64,000 nt of DNA from NCBI RefSeq assembly GCF_002159185.1, contig NZ_NFHD01000013.1, forward strand, positions 33,554-97,553, read 5' to 3'. Each line of letters opens with the position of its first letter. The first letter of the stretch is position 1. The translations under genes were made by a program, and so were the position numbers. The stretch comes from Gemmiger sp. An87. GTDB taxonomy: Bacteria > Bacillota > Clostridia > Oscillospirales > Ruminococcaceae. Under the pieces are notes generated by a model. It was not told the DNA's origin and made no database searches. It worked only from the letters and a program-made list of their open reading frames with translations. Below are positions 8,982 to 17,565 of the stretch, one piece after another.

Positions 8982-9677
8982 TCATAGGTACAGCTGGCAC
9001 ACATCCTCCGCGCTGCCCTTCAGCTGGCTGGCAAACAGGGAAACCGTCACCGCCATGCCGCTGTAGAAATCCGCCACGATGGGGCAGAAGATGGGCGGAG
9101 ATTCCAGCCCGGTGATGGCCTGCATCTCCGGCAGGTGCTTGTGCTGCTGGCTCAGGCCATATTGGCGGGGTGCATCCAGCAGCGGGCTGCGGGCCGAGTT
9201 CTCATACTGGGCGATCATCGCCTTGCCACCGCCGCTGTAGCCGGTGACGGAGTGACAGGGGAGCAGGGCATTCTTTGCCAGAAGTCCGACGCTGACCAGT
9301 GGCTGTACCAGCGCAATGAAGCCGCTGGCGTGGCAGCCGGGAACCGCGATATGCTTCCCGTTTTTCACTGCCTGAGCAAAACTGTCTCCCAGCTCAGGGA
9401 ATCCGTAGGCCCAGCCCGGGGCGGTCCGGTGCGCCGTGGAGCCATCAATGATCACTGTGTCAGGGTCAGTCACCAAAGCTGCAGCCTGCTTAGCCGCTGC
9501 ATCCGGCAGGCAGAGAAATGCAATGTCGCATTCGTTCAAAGCAGCCTGTCGCGCTGCATCGTCTTTTCGCAGCTCTTCGGGCAGGGCGAGCAGGGTGATG
9601 TCCTGCCGCTGTGCCAGCCGCTGGTGGATGCGCAGGCCCGTGGTTCCGGCGCTGCCGTCGATGAATACCTTGGTCAT
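8982..9677 (-). pseudogene. argC: N-acetyl-gamma-glutamyl-phosphate reductase, C-terminally truncated
   Basis: A type 2 ArgC, which reduces N-acetylglutamyl phosphate to the semialdehyde in arginine synthesis. The N-terminus is intact (KVFIDGSAGTTGLRI, IDGSTAHR, GWAYGFPEL), as are the catalytic cysteine C115 in VPGCHASG and the HKHLPEM motif. Full-length type 2 ArgC proteins are about 310 residues. This one stops at residue 231 after CQLYL, and only 34 bp separate it from the next gene, so the C-terminal 80 or so residues of the dimerisation and NADP part are lost by deletion rather than by frameshift. It is probably inactive. AAGGAGG lies 9 nt before the ATG, and ARG-box-like sites lie upstream. 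No other arg gene is nearby. Confidence 0.75.
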
Positions 9678-9722
9678 GGTGTTGGCCCTCCTTGCTTGCG
9701 GGGGTTGTTTGCGTGAATAGCG

Positions 9723-9761
9723 AATGAATATATTTTATATCTAAGTGAATATATATTTAAT
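9723..9761 (-). promoter_or_regulatory. Tandem ARG-box-like operators upstream of argC
   Basis: Two 18-bp sites resembling the ArgR box begin at 9723 and 9744, exactly 21 bp apart, which is the usual tandem geometry. The second (AGTGAATATATATTTAAT) differs from WNTGAATWWWWATTCANW at one position. The first (AATGAATATATTTTATAT) has a perfect left half and a weaker right half. A third, poorer match lies near 9818-9835. Together they suggest arginine repression of the argC fragment. Confidence 0.5.
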
Positions 9762-9947
9762 AGATTTTGGAAGAAAATTCCTTCGCTGGAGCTTTTCTAC
9801 GGAATAAATAACAAAATATCAAATATATATGCAATTAAATGTTTAAATAAAGAATAATAATACGTGATATAGAATAAATATCCAGCATAGAGAAAGGCGT
9901 GACCGCCAATGGGAAACAAAGTGTTTGATATAAAAATACAAAATAAA
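9762..9947. other. AT-rich intergenic stretch, no gene seen
   Basis: The gap between argC and the fucosidase gene is strikingly AT-rich compared with the rest of the window. Apart from ARG-box-like sites at its left end and a terminator at its right end, no open frame with a ribosome binding site and no recognisable RNA were found. A short ATG frame near 9910 runs through the terminator and is not credible. Confidence 0.6.
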
Positions 9948-10007
9948 AAGCAGTCCGGGCGGCTCCAATTCCTGCATCGTACAGGAACGGAGCCACCCGG
10001 GCTGCTT
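9948..10007 (-). terminator. Terminator of the fucosidase gene
   Basis: A long hairpin pairs AGCAGTCCGGGCGGCTCC with GGAGCCACCCGGGCTGCT around an inner CCTG/CAGG stem. Read on the minus strand it is followed by TTTTTATTTTG, so it terminates the alpha-fucosidase transcript. Confidence 0.88.
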
Positions 10008-10051
10008 TGTGAAAGAGAAGGGAAAGGGTTTAAAAAAGGCGGTCGTCAGAA

Positions 10052-11410
10052 TTAGGCGAAGGTCAGTTCAAAGCCTTCGGCATAGAATGCCCCGCCCATG
10101 GGCAGGCAGTCCAGATCCAGGGTTACTTCACCGTCGCCCTGGCGGAAGTGCAGGGCCTGGCCGGTGCGCATACAACGAACCGAGGCAATCGGCTGAGGCA
10201 GATGCAGTGTGAGCTTGCCCGGCAGAGCCGGAACCTCGTCGTAGGCGTAGAAGGCGTAAGCACGCTCGTCAGTACGGGTGTAGAACAGCCGATCTTCGAA
10301 GTAGGGCGCACAAATGCGGGTGTTGTAAATACCTTGGCCGAACAGTTTGAGCCAGGCACCCATTTCCCGCAGAGAACGCTCGCCGGGTGCGGGGAGAAGA
10401 CCATCCGGCTGCGGTGCAATGTTCAGCGCCAGGTTGCCGCCCTTGCTCACCACGTCCAGCAACAGATGCACCAGCTGGCGGCCGCTCTTGAAATGATCGG
10501 TGTAATGGAAGGAGAACTTCTGCCCCACGGTGGTGCAGGTTTCCCAGGGTACGGTGAGGGCAGTGTCCGGCACGGTTTTTTCCGGGGTGATAAAGTTCTC
10601 GTACTCGCCGCCGCAGGTGCGCTCACACACGATCATCTGGGGCTGGGTGGTGGCGCGCATCTCCTCCACGATCTCACCCAGGCGGATATCCTGGCCCAGA
10701 TTATCCGGCCGAACCCAACCACCGTCCAGCCAGAGCACGTCAATCTGACCGTAGTTGGTGCAAAGCTCCCGGATCTGCTCATGGGTAAACTGCACATACT
10801 GCTCCCACAGCTCGGGGTGCTGGTCCACATCGTAGTTCACGTTGCGGGTGGGGGCGGTGCCGAACTGAGGTGCCCAGTAGTAGGGGCTATGCCAGTCGGG
10901 CTTGGAGAAATAGGTGGAAATGGCAAGCCCCTTGCGGCGGAACTCCCGGTAAAGCGCGCCCACCACGTCTGCGTCCGGATGGGTGTGGAAGGGGCAGTCC
11001 GGTCCGGTGATCTTGTAGTCGGTGGTCTTGGTGTCGTACATGCAGAAGCCGTCGTGATGCTTGGTGGTGAACAGCAGGTATTTGAAGCCGCATTCGCTGG
11101 CCAGCTCTGCCCAGGCGGCGGCATCGAACTTCACCGGGTTGAAGGTCTTGTTGGCGTCCCAGTACTGCTGTTTGCACACCTCGGCAGGTGCCCAGGTGAA
11201 GTCCTCCTGGCTCCAGGCTGCATCGCCGTCACTCAAAGGCCAGCTCTCGTAGGTGCCCAGCTGGCAGCCGGGGGCCCAGTGCATCATAAAGCCCAGCTTC
11301 AGGCCCATGAACCATTCCAGATGCTTTTGTACCTGGGGAGATTTGGGCGGAACATACTCCTCCGGCGGAGTGTAATTATGAATGCCGTTGGCAACGATCT
11401 CTTTTTTCAT
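10052..11410 (-). CDS. Alpha-L-fucosidase, GH29, cytoplasmic
   Basis: A 452-residue retaining alpha-L-fucosidase of family GH29, releasing terminal L-fucose from fucosylated oligosaccharides. The TIM-barrel core shows MHWAPGC, FTTKHHDGFCMYDTKTTDY (H118-H119-D120, fucose-binding), and the nucleophile aspartate D229 in IDVLWLDGGWV. No signal peptide is present, so it acts inside the cell on imported glycans. The ATG at 11410 is chosen because AGGAA lies 9 nt upstream. It is divergent from the giant surface protein and close to the fucose pathway genes, which supports a joint role in host-glycan use. Confidence 0.93.
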   Translation of the reverse strand: MKKEIVANGIHNYTPPEEYVPPKSPQVQKHLEWFMGLKLGFMMHWAPGCQLGTYESWPLSDGDAAWSQEDFTWAPAEVCKQQYWDANKTFNPVKFDAAAWAELASECGFKYLLFTTKHHDGFCMYDTKTTDYKITGPDCPFHTHPDADVVGALYREFRRKGLAISTYFSKPDWHSPYYWAPQFGTAPTRNVNYDVDQHPELWEQYVQFTHEQIRELCTNYGQIDVLWLDGGWVRPDNLGQDIRLGEIVEEMRATTQPQMIVCERTCGGEYENFITPEKTVPDTALTVPWETCTTVGQKFSFHYTDHFKSGRQLVHLLLDVVSKGGNLALNIAPQPDGLLPAPGERSLREMGAWLKLFGQGIYNTRICAPYFEDRLFYTRTDERAYAFYAYDEVPALPGKLTLHLPQPIASVRCMRTGQALHFRQGDGEVTLDLDCLPMGGAFYAEGFELTFA

Positions 11411-11651
11411 GGCATGTGGTTCCTTTCGCAAAACGGGCGCTCAGCAGACGCCCTTTTCTTATGCCGCCCCGGCAGTTGGGGCCCTTTGGTTCCACTATAA
11501 AAGAATTTTCACTGCGGCGAAAGGGGCAATTCTTTTTCTGGTGTGCACTTTTTTTGGCTGCGGTGTTCCGGGGGAACCAGTTAAGAGAAAATCCCGACTC
11601 AAAGCAAGAAAAAAGACACATGAACCGAAAAAATTCCACTTTTCCGGTGGG
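11411..11651. other. Divergent intergenic region, fucosidase / surface protein
   Basis: This is the first part of a 325-bp gap between divergent genes. On the minus strand a TATAGT box (complement of 11494-11499) could be the -10 of the fucosidase promoter, but no good -35 is seen. A small hairpin (GGGCG/CGCCC, 11435-11453) with T-rich flanks lies in the fucosidase leader. No gene was found here. Confidence 0.4.
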
Positions 11652-11690
11652 GAAATGGCGGTTATCATGAAAACATACTTCCGCCATTTC
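11652..11690 (+). repeat. Inverted repeat in the leader of the giant surface-protein gene
   Basis: A perfect 10-bp inverted repeat, GAAATGGCGG at 11652-11661 and CCGCCATTTC at 11681-11690, is separated by a 19-nt AT-rich loop. It ends 45 bp before the start codon and lacks a T-tract, so it is not a normal terminator. It could be a regulator site or a leader hairpin. Confidence 0.6.
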
Positions 11691-11735
11691 GCAGACCACG
11701 GTGGCCTGCGGAGAAAACAGCAAGGAGGAACGAGA

Positions 11736-14700
11736 ATGAAGCAAACGCAAAACAAGCCCGTATCGCTTTGGCGAACGGGGCTGGGCAGGCGGGCGGTCAG
11801 CCTGTTGTGTACCGGTGCGCTGGCCTTGACCGGGGTATTGCCCCTGTCGCTGGGAGCCAGAGCACAGGCAGAACCGCCCCGGCTGAACAACCTGATTCTG
11901 GACCGGGTCTACGAGCTGCAGCCCGTGAACGGCTACCCGGAAGGTGCGGCACCAAACGATACCGGCTTTGCACCCCAGGTCACCGACTACACCGGAACCG
12001 CCTATGCCTCGGTGGATTCTATTCAGGTGTATCCGTTTGCCGCTTCCGATACCGCGCAGGTCACGGTGAACGGCACAAAATTAAATGATAAGGGCTATGT
12101 TGAGATGGATGTCTCCAAACCCGGTGAACATCCTTTGAAGGTACAGGTGAGCGACGGCGGTGCCACCAATACCTATACCGTGACCGTAAACAAGACCGAG
12201 AGCGACTACCGGGGTCGTGTACCGGTGGTGAAAAATGAAACAATCAGCAACGCACTTTCGGTTAAAACGGAAGTGGGTGATCAGAACAAGCTGCTGGAGA
12301 TTCTGAAAAAGGACTACGAGGTGGTCCTGCCGGAAAGCAGCAAAGCAGACGGCAGCTATGTGGACACACAGGAAAGCTACTGGAACGTCCCCGGTGAAAA
12401 GCTGCCGGATGCGAACGGAACCAAGGCTCCGGTGACGCTGTTTACCGTGGATCTAGGCGCGGTGTACAGCGTCAGCCGCATCCGGGCGGCGTTTGGTCCC
12501 TCCAATATGGGTCTGGGCAACAACAAGGCCCGGATCTCGGTAAGCACCGACGGCGAACACTGGCAGACTCCCATCACCAAGGGCAATATGAACACCGGTG
12601 TGCAGTATCACCAGAATGTGACTCGGTACGAATTCGGTGTTTCCTACGATGCCCGGTATATCCGGTTTGAGGTCACTCACTGGCAGCGGCCGGAAAAGGA
12701 GCTGCGCCTCTATCAGTTCATGATCTTCACCGACTCCGGCACTGTGCCGGAGAAGCAGCCTGCCCCGGAGGGTGGCAGCGTGCCTTATCAACATGAAGAA
12801 CGCCACCAGTATCTGGCCAGCGGCCAGGCTACTGTTGTGGAGCGGGGCCTGCCCATGCTGGGCTGGACTCCCAGCAGCGGTTACGGCCGCGGTACTCCCA
12901 CCGTGGAGGAGGCGAAGCAGTTCGGCTACGATGGTCCGCTGTTCTATGATCCGGACTTTGCCAACGCGGATTACATGCTCTATAACCCGAATTCACTGTG
13001 GGGCATCGCAAAGGCTCCCTTCGGCGGCAATAATATGGGCGGCGCGGGTGATCCCCGAGAGTTCGTGCCGGAATCCATGAAGCCGTATATTCATAACGCC
13101 ATCAGCTTCTGCTTCGGTGACGAGGGCGGCTACAGTACCGGTGAAGCCGAGGCCTTCGGCAAATGGTTTGCCTGGACCCGCCAGCATTATCCCGGTGTGA
13201 TCCTGCATACCAATCAGTTCCCCAATCAGTGGGGCGAAGCCAATGTGAAGGAGTACCTGCGCATTGCTCAGCCGGACCTGCTCACCTGGGACGACTACTA
13301 CGGCGATGCGAGCTGGGCCAACCCCTCCAGCATCAACCTCTCCAGCGGAGATGTGCAGAAGAATGCGGCCCGCAAGCTGCTGAATCTGCCCACCTGGGAA
13401 AGCTACCGCAAGCTGGCTTACGGCGGTGTGGATGGTACCGGCAGCATGCCCATCATGTTCGGCCAGTATCTGGACGCCTTCGCCTTCAATCATTCCCAGT
13501 CCAACAAGAATCTGGTGGTGAACACCTCCATTCTGTCCGGCATGAAGTGGCTGAACTTTTTCCGGGTGGAGTACCAGTTCGACCGCAGCTACCTGTGGGA
13601 TGAGGACGGCACTCCCACCCGCGGCCTGCTGGAATGGGGCCAGCTGATCGACCGGGTCCACGCCATTGACGATCAGCTCACCCGTCTGAACAACGACTGG
13701 ATCATGTTCAAGGTGGGCCAGATCGGCAGTGAAGACGGCGCGTCGGCCAGTGGATTCCGCCGCGGCAATTTTGACAGTGAACAGAGCGCCGCCAAGAACC
13801 GGGAATTTGGCCTTTCCAACGTGCAGGTGCAGAGCCTGTCCAAGGCGCATGGCGGCAAAACCGGCGATGTAGTGCTGGGCTACTTCAACACTCTGCCCGG
13901 CCTGTACGAGAGCGAGATCGCCGAGTATTTTGCCGGTGCCACCGCACCCAAGGCATTTATGGTGATGAACGGCCTGGTGGCAGGCACTGCCGAGCGCTAC
14001 AATCAGTTCAACATCCCCCAGCGTGAGGCGGGCAGCGCCGAGAATACCCGCCAGCAGATTACCCTCACGGCGGACCCGGCTTTCGTGAAGGCCGGCTATA
14101 CTCTGTACGAGGTGCAGAAGGACAACGGCGGCAAGCTGAGCCCGGTTGCTCTGGACGAGAACGGCAGCTTCACCATCACTCTGGGCGGCGGCGAAGCCAA
14201 CCTCTATTTCTGGAATACCAATTCCACCGCATCGGCCAGCTCTCAGGCAGAAGGAGCTTATGCCTCTTTCGCCTTTGACGGCCACCCCGCCACCTACTGG
14301 CAGCCCCAGCAGGCCGCCGAGCAGTACACGCTGGAAAATACCTTCGCTCAAAGCCAGGTGAGCCAGCTGACCGTGGTGGAAAAGGGAAGTGCCATCCAGG
14401 CAATGAAGGCGGAATATAAAGATAACGCCGGTGAATGGCAGCCCCTGGGTGAGCTGACCAAGAACGAGGGTGTGTGGACTGTTTCCGCTGCTTCTCCCGT
14501 GGAGGCGGAGGGAATCCGACTCACTGTTTCCAAAGCAGAGGGTCTGCCTGCCATCTATGAAGTAAAAATGGAACGCACCGAGCTGGACCCCGGCCGGGTG
14601 AATACCATCACCGTGAACGATAACACCATGGGCAGCGGTCTGTTCCGCTTTGATTACGACGGGCTGTGGTCCTACCGGGAGACCGAGACCAACGGCAGCA

Positions 14701-17474
14701 GTATGGCTCAGTACCCGCTGGAAAACGACGGCCACTTCTCCAACTGGAGCGGTGCCCGTGCCACCTTTACCTTCTACGGCAATAAGGTGGAGCTGCTGCT
14801 GCGGGCAGACCAGGCGGGGAACATCCGGGCGGCCATCACCGAAGATGGCAAGGAGCCCCAGTGGAAAACCGGCTCCGGCCGCAGCCTGGTGTTCGACAAT
14901 CTGGAGCAGGGTGTTCATACCCTGACCATCGAAAAGCTGAACGACAGCCAGGCGGGTATCGACGGCGCAAAGGTGAGCTATCAGGGCAGTCTGCCCGCCG
15001 ACATCACCGCTCAGTACAGCACCGGTGCGAACGCGGTACAGGAGTATCTGGACCAGCGCATCACCGATGCGTCGGCGAAAAATCACTTTACCTACCAGCC
15101 GGAGTCTGTGGCATCCAAGCCTATGGGTACGGACAATAACGGCTTCAAGCCGGATGGTGACGAGGCAAACGGCTGGGTGCAGCACGTGCAGAACGCCCAG
15201 TATCAGAACTTGGGCTTTACCCGCACCACCAAAGAGGATGCGTCCTACAGCATCCAGTTCTACGGCACCGGTGTGCAGCTGTATGCCGGCGTTACCCCGC
15301 TGGGCGAGGCGGACCCCGCCGCTCAGTACGGCGCGCTCACCTTCCAGCTGGACGGCAAGGAGGTGCAACCCACTCAGTTGGAGGCTTCCAAGCTGGGCGA
15401 GAACGGCAAAGTATCTGCCCGCATGTGGACGGTGTCCGTCCCGGAGGCAAAGCAGAACGAAAACCACCTGCTCACCGTGTCGGTCAAGGGCGGCTACAGC
15501 CGCATCGACTACGCCGTGGTGGAACGCATGTGGGAAAATGAGCCCGGGCCGGAGAACTTTTCCGTGAGTGTGACGGCCAGCGAAAACGGCAAGGCCGAGC
15601 TGCTCACCGCCGATCAGGTAACTGCCGGCGGCAGTGCGGTGGTCAAGATCACCCCGAACGAGGGCTATCAGGCTTATCGTGTTGTGGTGAACGGCGTTGC
15701 CCAGAATATCCCGGAGGATGGCCGCCTGGTGCTGACCAATATCCAGGAGGACAAAACCGTTCAGGTCACCTTCGCCCCGGCGGTTTACTCGATCCAGCTT
15801 GCACCCGGCGAAGGCGGCGTAATTGTTCCCTCGGCGCTGAAAGCGCAGGCGGGCAGCAAGGTAATGGTGAAAGCACAGGCCTTTACCGGCTATCAGCTGC
15901 GGGAGAACTCGCTGAAAGTCACCGCGGCAGACGGTACGGTCGTCCCGCTGGAAGCAGGGGAAGAGGGCGCGCTTTCCTTCGTCATGCCCGCCCAGGAAGT
16001 GACCCTGAGTGCAGTCTTTGATGCACAGCAGTATCCGGTGGCCCTGGCTGAGGGCATCACTGGCGGAAGCCTGGAGCTTTCGGTACAGGGTACGGCGGCT
16101 TATCGCCAGACCGTTACCGTGACGGTACGTCCCCAGGAAGGAATGCGCCTGGTGAAGGATAGCCTGAAGGCCATTCTTGCCGATGGCGGTAGCCTGGCTC
16201 TGGATGCAGTGGATGGCGAACGGTACGAATTTGTCATGCCTGCTCAGGCAGTGACCCTGCAGGCAGCCTTTGAAGCGATCCCGGATCATACCGTAACGGT
16301 GGAGAGCACTGGTTCCGGTACTGCCCAGGCCACGGCCTCCGGCGTGCAGGATGGCGGCTCGGTTCAGATTCAGATGCAGCCGGAAGAAGGCAACATGGTG
16401 GGAAGCATCACCGTGAATGGTCAGCCCTGGCCGGTTCCCGCACAGGGCAATGAACTGACCATCGAAAATGTGACCAGCGATCTGGCGGTGGCTGTGGAAT
16501 TTGTGAGCGCCGAGACCCGGATGCACACCGTTTCTGTAACCGCAGGCGAAGGCGGTACCGCTGCGCCGGAACGCCAACTGGTGAAGGATGGCGGCAGTGC
16601 TGTTGTGATTCCCAAGACTCAGACCGGCTACGCAGTGGAAGCGGTTAAAGCAGGGGAGCAGAGCGCTGAATATAACGAGACCAACGGCACTTGGCTGCTG
16701 AATGGCGTAACGGCCGATCTGGAGGTACAGGTAAGCTTTGCAAAGAATCAGTATGCAATCACCCTGACGCAGCCGGAGCACGGCACCCTGTCGGCTTCCG
16801 CGTCCACGGCAGGCCTGGGCGATACCGTTACCGTGACGGTACAGCCCGCCGAAGGCTATCGCTTTGAGGACGGCAGCCTGCGCGTTGCCGGAGAAAACGG
16901 CATGCAGCAGAGCGTAGCCGTTCAGGAAGCGGGCAAGAGCTATTCTTTCCGCATGCCCGGCCAGCCGGTACAGGTGAGCGGTGTGTTCGTGCAGACGGAA
17001 GCTCCCGCGCCCAGCCCGGACCCGAATCCGGACCCGGAGCCCACCGCGAAGCCCCAGCCCAGCCCGGCTCCTACCCAGGCGCCGGACCAAAATCCCAGTC
17101 CGGACCCCACCGCAGCACCTGCGCCCGCACCCACAGCCGCACCTACGGCAGCTCCCGTACCCGCGGCAGTTCCGCCGGTAAGCACGGTGAAGCCGGAGAA
17201 AAAGCCTGCGAAGAATCAGGCAAAGGAAACTCCTGCCCCGGAAAGCCAGAGCCAACCGGAGGAGAGTGCGGCGGTCAAACCCACTGCCACACCCACCCAG
17301 ACACCGGAAAACAGTGCCTCTCAGCCGGAGGCCGACGCAGCTTCCGTTCCCGTTATGGAAACGAACGCCAACGAGAATCTCATGCCGGTCCTCTTGGCGG
17401 TGGGCGGCGCAGTGCTTCTGGTTGCGGTGCTGGGAATTATTCTCTGGAAAGTGAAAGCAAAGCGTGAGGAATAA
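11736..17474 (+). CDS. Giant membrane-anchored surface protein, probable glycan-active
   Basis: A 1912-residue secreted protein. It has a signal peptide (about 1-43), a cadherin-like beta-sandwich (about 48-160) and a discoidin/F5-8 type C-like domain (about 165-332). A TIM-barrel-like core follows at about 345-825, with acidic clusters CFGDEGGYS and LLTWDDYYGD. A second discoidin domain (about 830-950) and two jelly-roll carbohydrate-binding-like modules (about 955-1085 and 1110-1268) come next. Then come six InlB-B-like or MucBP-like repeats (about 1270-1751), a Pro/Ala/Thr-rich stalk and a C-terminal membrane helix (about 1884-1904) with a KVKAKREE tail. There is no LPXTG. I do not recognise the catalytic core. 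The architecture and the fucosidase next door suggest a cell-surface enzyme or binder for mucin or milk glycans. AAGGAGG lies 6 nt before the ATG. Confidence 0.8.
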   Translation: MKQTQNKPVSLWRTGLGRRAVSLLCTGALALTGVLPLSLGARAQAEPPRLNNLILDRVYELQPVNGYPEGAAPNDTGFAPQVTDYTGTAYASVDSIQVYPFAASDTAQVTVNGTKLNDKGYVEMDVSKPGEHPLKVQVSDGGATNTYTVTVNKTESDYRGRVPVVKNETISNALSVKTEVGDQNKLLEILKKDYEVVLPESSKADGSYVDTQESYWNVPGEKLPDANGTKAPVTLFTVDLGAVYSVSRIRAAFGPSNMGLGNNKARISVSTDGEHWQTPITKGNMNTGVQYHQNVTRYEFGVSYDARYIRFEVTHWQRPEKELRLYQFMIFTDSGTVPEKQPAPEGGSVPYQHEERHQYLASGQATVVERGLPMLGWTPSSGYGRGTPTVEEAKQFGYDGPLFYDPDFANADYMLYNPNSLWGIAKAPFGGNNMGGAGDPREFVPESMKPYIHNAISFCFGDEGGYSTGEAEAFGKWFAWTRQHYPGVILHTNQFPNQWGEANVKEYLRIAQPDLLTWDDYYGDASWANPSSINLSSGDVQKNAARKLLNLPTWESYRKLAYGGVDGTGSMPIMFGQYLDAFAFNHSQSNKNLVVNTSILSGMKWLNFFRVEYQFDRSYLWDEDGTPTRGLLEWGQLIDRVHAIDDQLTRLNNDWIMFKVGQIGSEDGASASGFRRGNFDSEQSAAKNREFGLSNVQVQSLSKAHGGKTGDVVLGYFNTLPGLYESEIAEYFAGATAPKAFMVMNGLVAGTAERYNQFNIPQREAGSAENTRQQITLTADPAFVKAGYTLYEVQKDNGGKLSPVALDENGSFTITLGGGEANLYFWNTNSTASASSQAEGAYASFAFDGHPATYWQPQQAAEQYTLENTFAQSQVSQLTVVEKGSAIQAMKAEYKDNAGEWQPLGELTKNEGVWTVSAASPVEAEGIRLTVSKAEGLPAIYEVKMERTELDPGRVNTITVNDNTMGSGLFRFDYDGLWSYRETETNGSSMAQYPLENDGHFSNWSGARATFTFYGNKVELLLRADQAGNIRAAITEDGKEPQWKTGSGRSLVFDNLEQGVHTLTIEKLNDSQAGIDGAKVSYQGSLPADITAQYSTGANAVQEYLDQRITDASAKNHFTYQPESVASKPMGTDNNGFKPDGDEANGWVQHVQNAQYQNLGFTRTTKEDASYSIQFYGTGVQLYAGVTPLGEADPAAQYGALTFQLDGKEVQPTQLEASKLGENGKVSARMWTVSVPEAKQNENHLLTVSVKGGYSRIDYAVVERMWENEPGPENFSVSVTASENGKAELLTADQVTAGGSAVVKITPNEGYQAYRVVVNGVAQNIPEDGRLVLTNIQEDKTVQVTFAPAVYSIQLAPGEGGVIVPSALKAQAGSKVMVKAQAFTGYQLRENSLKVTAADGTVVPLEAGEEGALSFVMPAQEVTLSAVFDAQQYPVALAEGITGGSLELSVQGTAAYRQTVTVTVRPQEGMRLVKDSLKAILADGGSLALDAVDGERYEFVMPAQAVTLQAAFEAIPDHTVTVESTGSGTAQATASGVQDGGSVQIQMQPEEGNMVGSITVNGQPWPVPAQGNELTIENVTSDLAVAVEFVSAETRMHTVSVTAGEGGTAAPERQLVKDGGSAVVIPKTQTGYAVEAVKAGEQSAEYNETNGTWLLNGVTADLEVQVSFAKNQYAITLTQPEHGTLSASASTAGLGDTVTVTVQPAEGYRFEDGSLRVAGENGMQQSVAVQEAGKSYSFRMPGQPVQVSGVFVQTEAPAPSPDPNPDPEPTAKPQPSPAPTQAPDQNPSPDPTAAPAPAPTAAPTAAPVPAAVPPVSTVKPEKKPAKNQAKETPAPESQSQPEESAAVKPTATPTQTPENSASQPEADAASVPVMETNANENLMPVLLAVGGAVLLVAVLGIILWKVKAKREE

Positions 17475-17513
17475 CCGGCCTCTCTGCGAACAATAATCGC
17501 ATTGCTGCAAAAA

Positions 17514-17550
17514 AAACACCTCTGTGTCGTTGACACAGAGGTGTTTTTTG
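17514..17550. terminator. Bidirectional terminator between surface protein and YesM genes
   Basis: A 14-bp perfect stem (AACACCTCTGTGTC / GACACAGAGGTGTT) with a GTT loop is flanked by an A-run on one side and TTTTTT on the other. It serves both convergent genes. Confidence 0.93.
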
Positions 17551-17565
17551 TGGTATGTAAAGAAC

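Noticed and set aside
9762..9947. Possible riboswitch or small RNA in the AT-rich gap
   Set aside because: No known aptamer pattern or convincing stable fold could be found by eye.
9910..10052. Small open frame in the AT-rich gap
   Set aside because: It runs through a strong terminator and has a weak ribosome site; no homology recognised.
16981..17250. Repetitive tract as a possible CRISPR or satellite
   Set aside because: It is the Pro/Ala/Thr-rich stalk of the surface protein; repeats are in codon phase and irregular.
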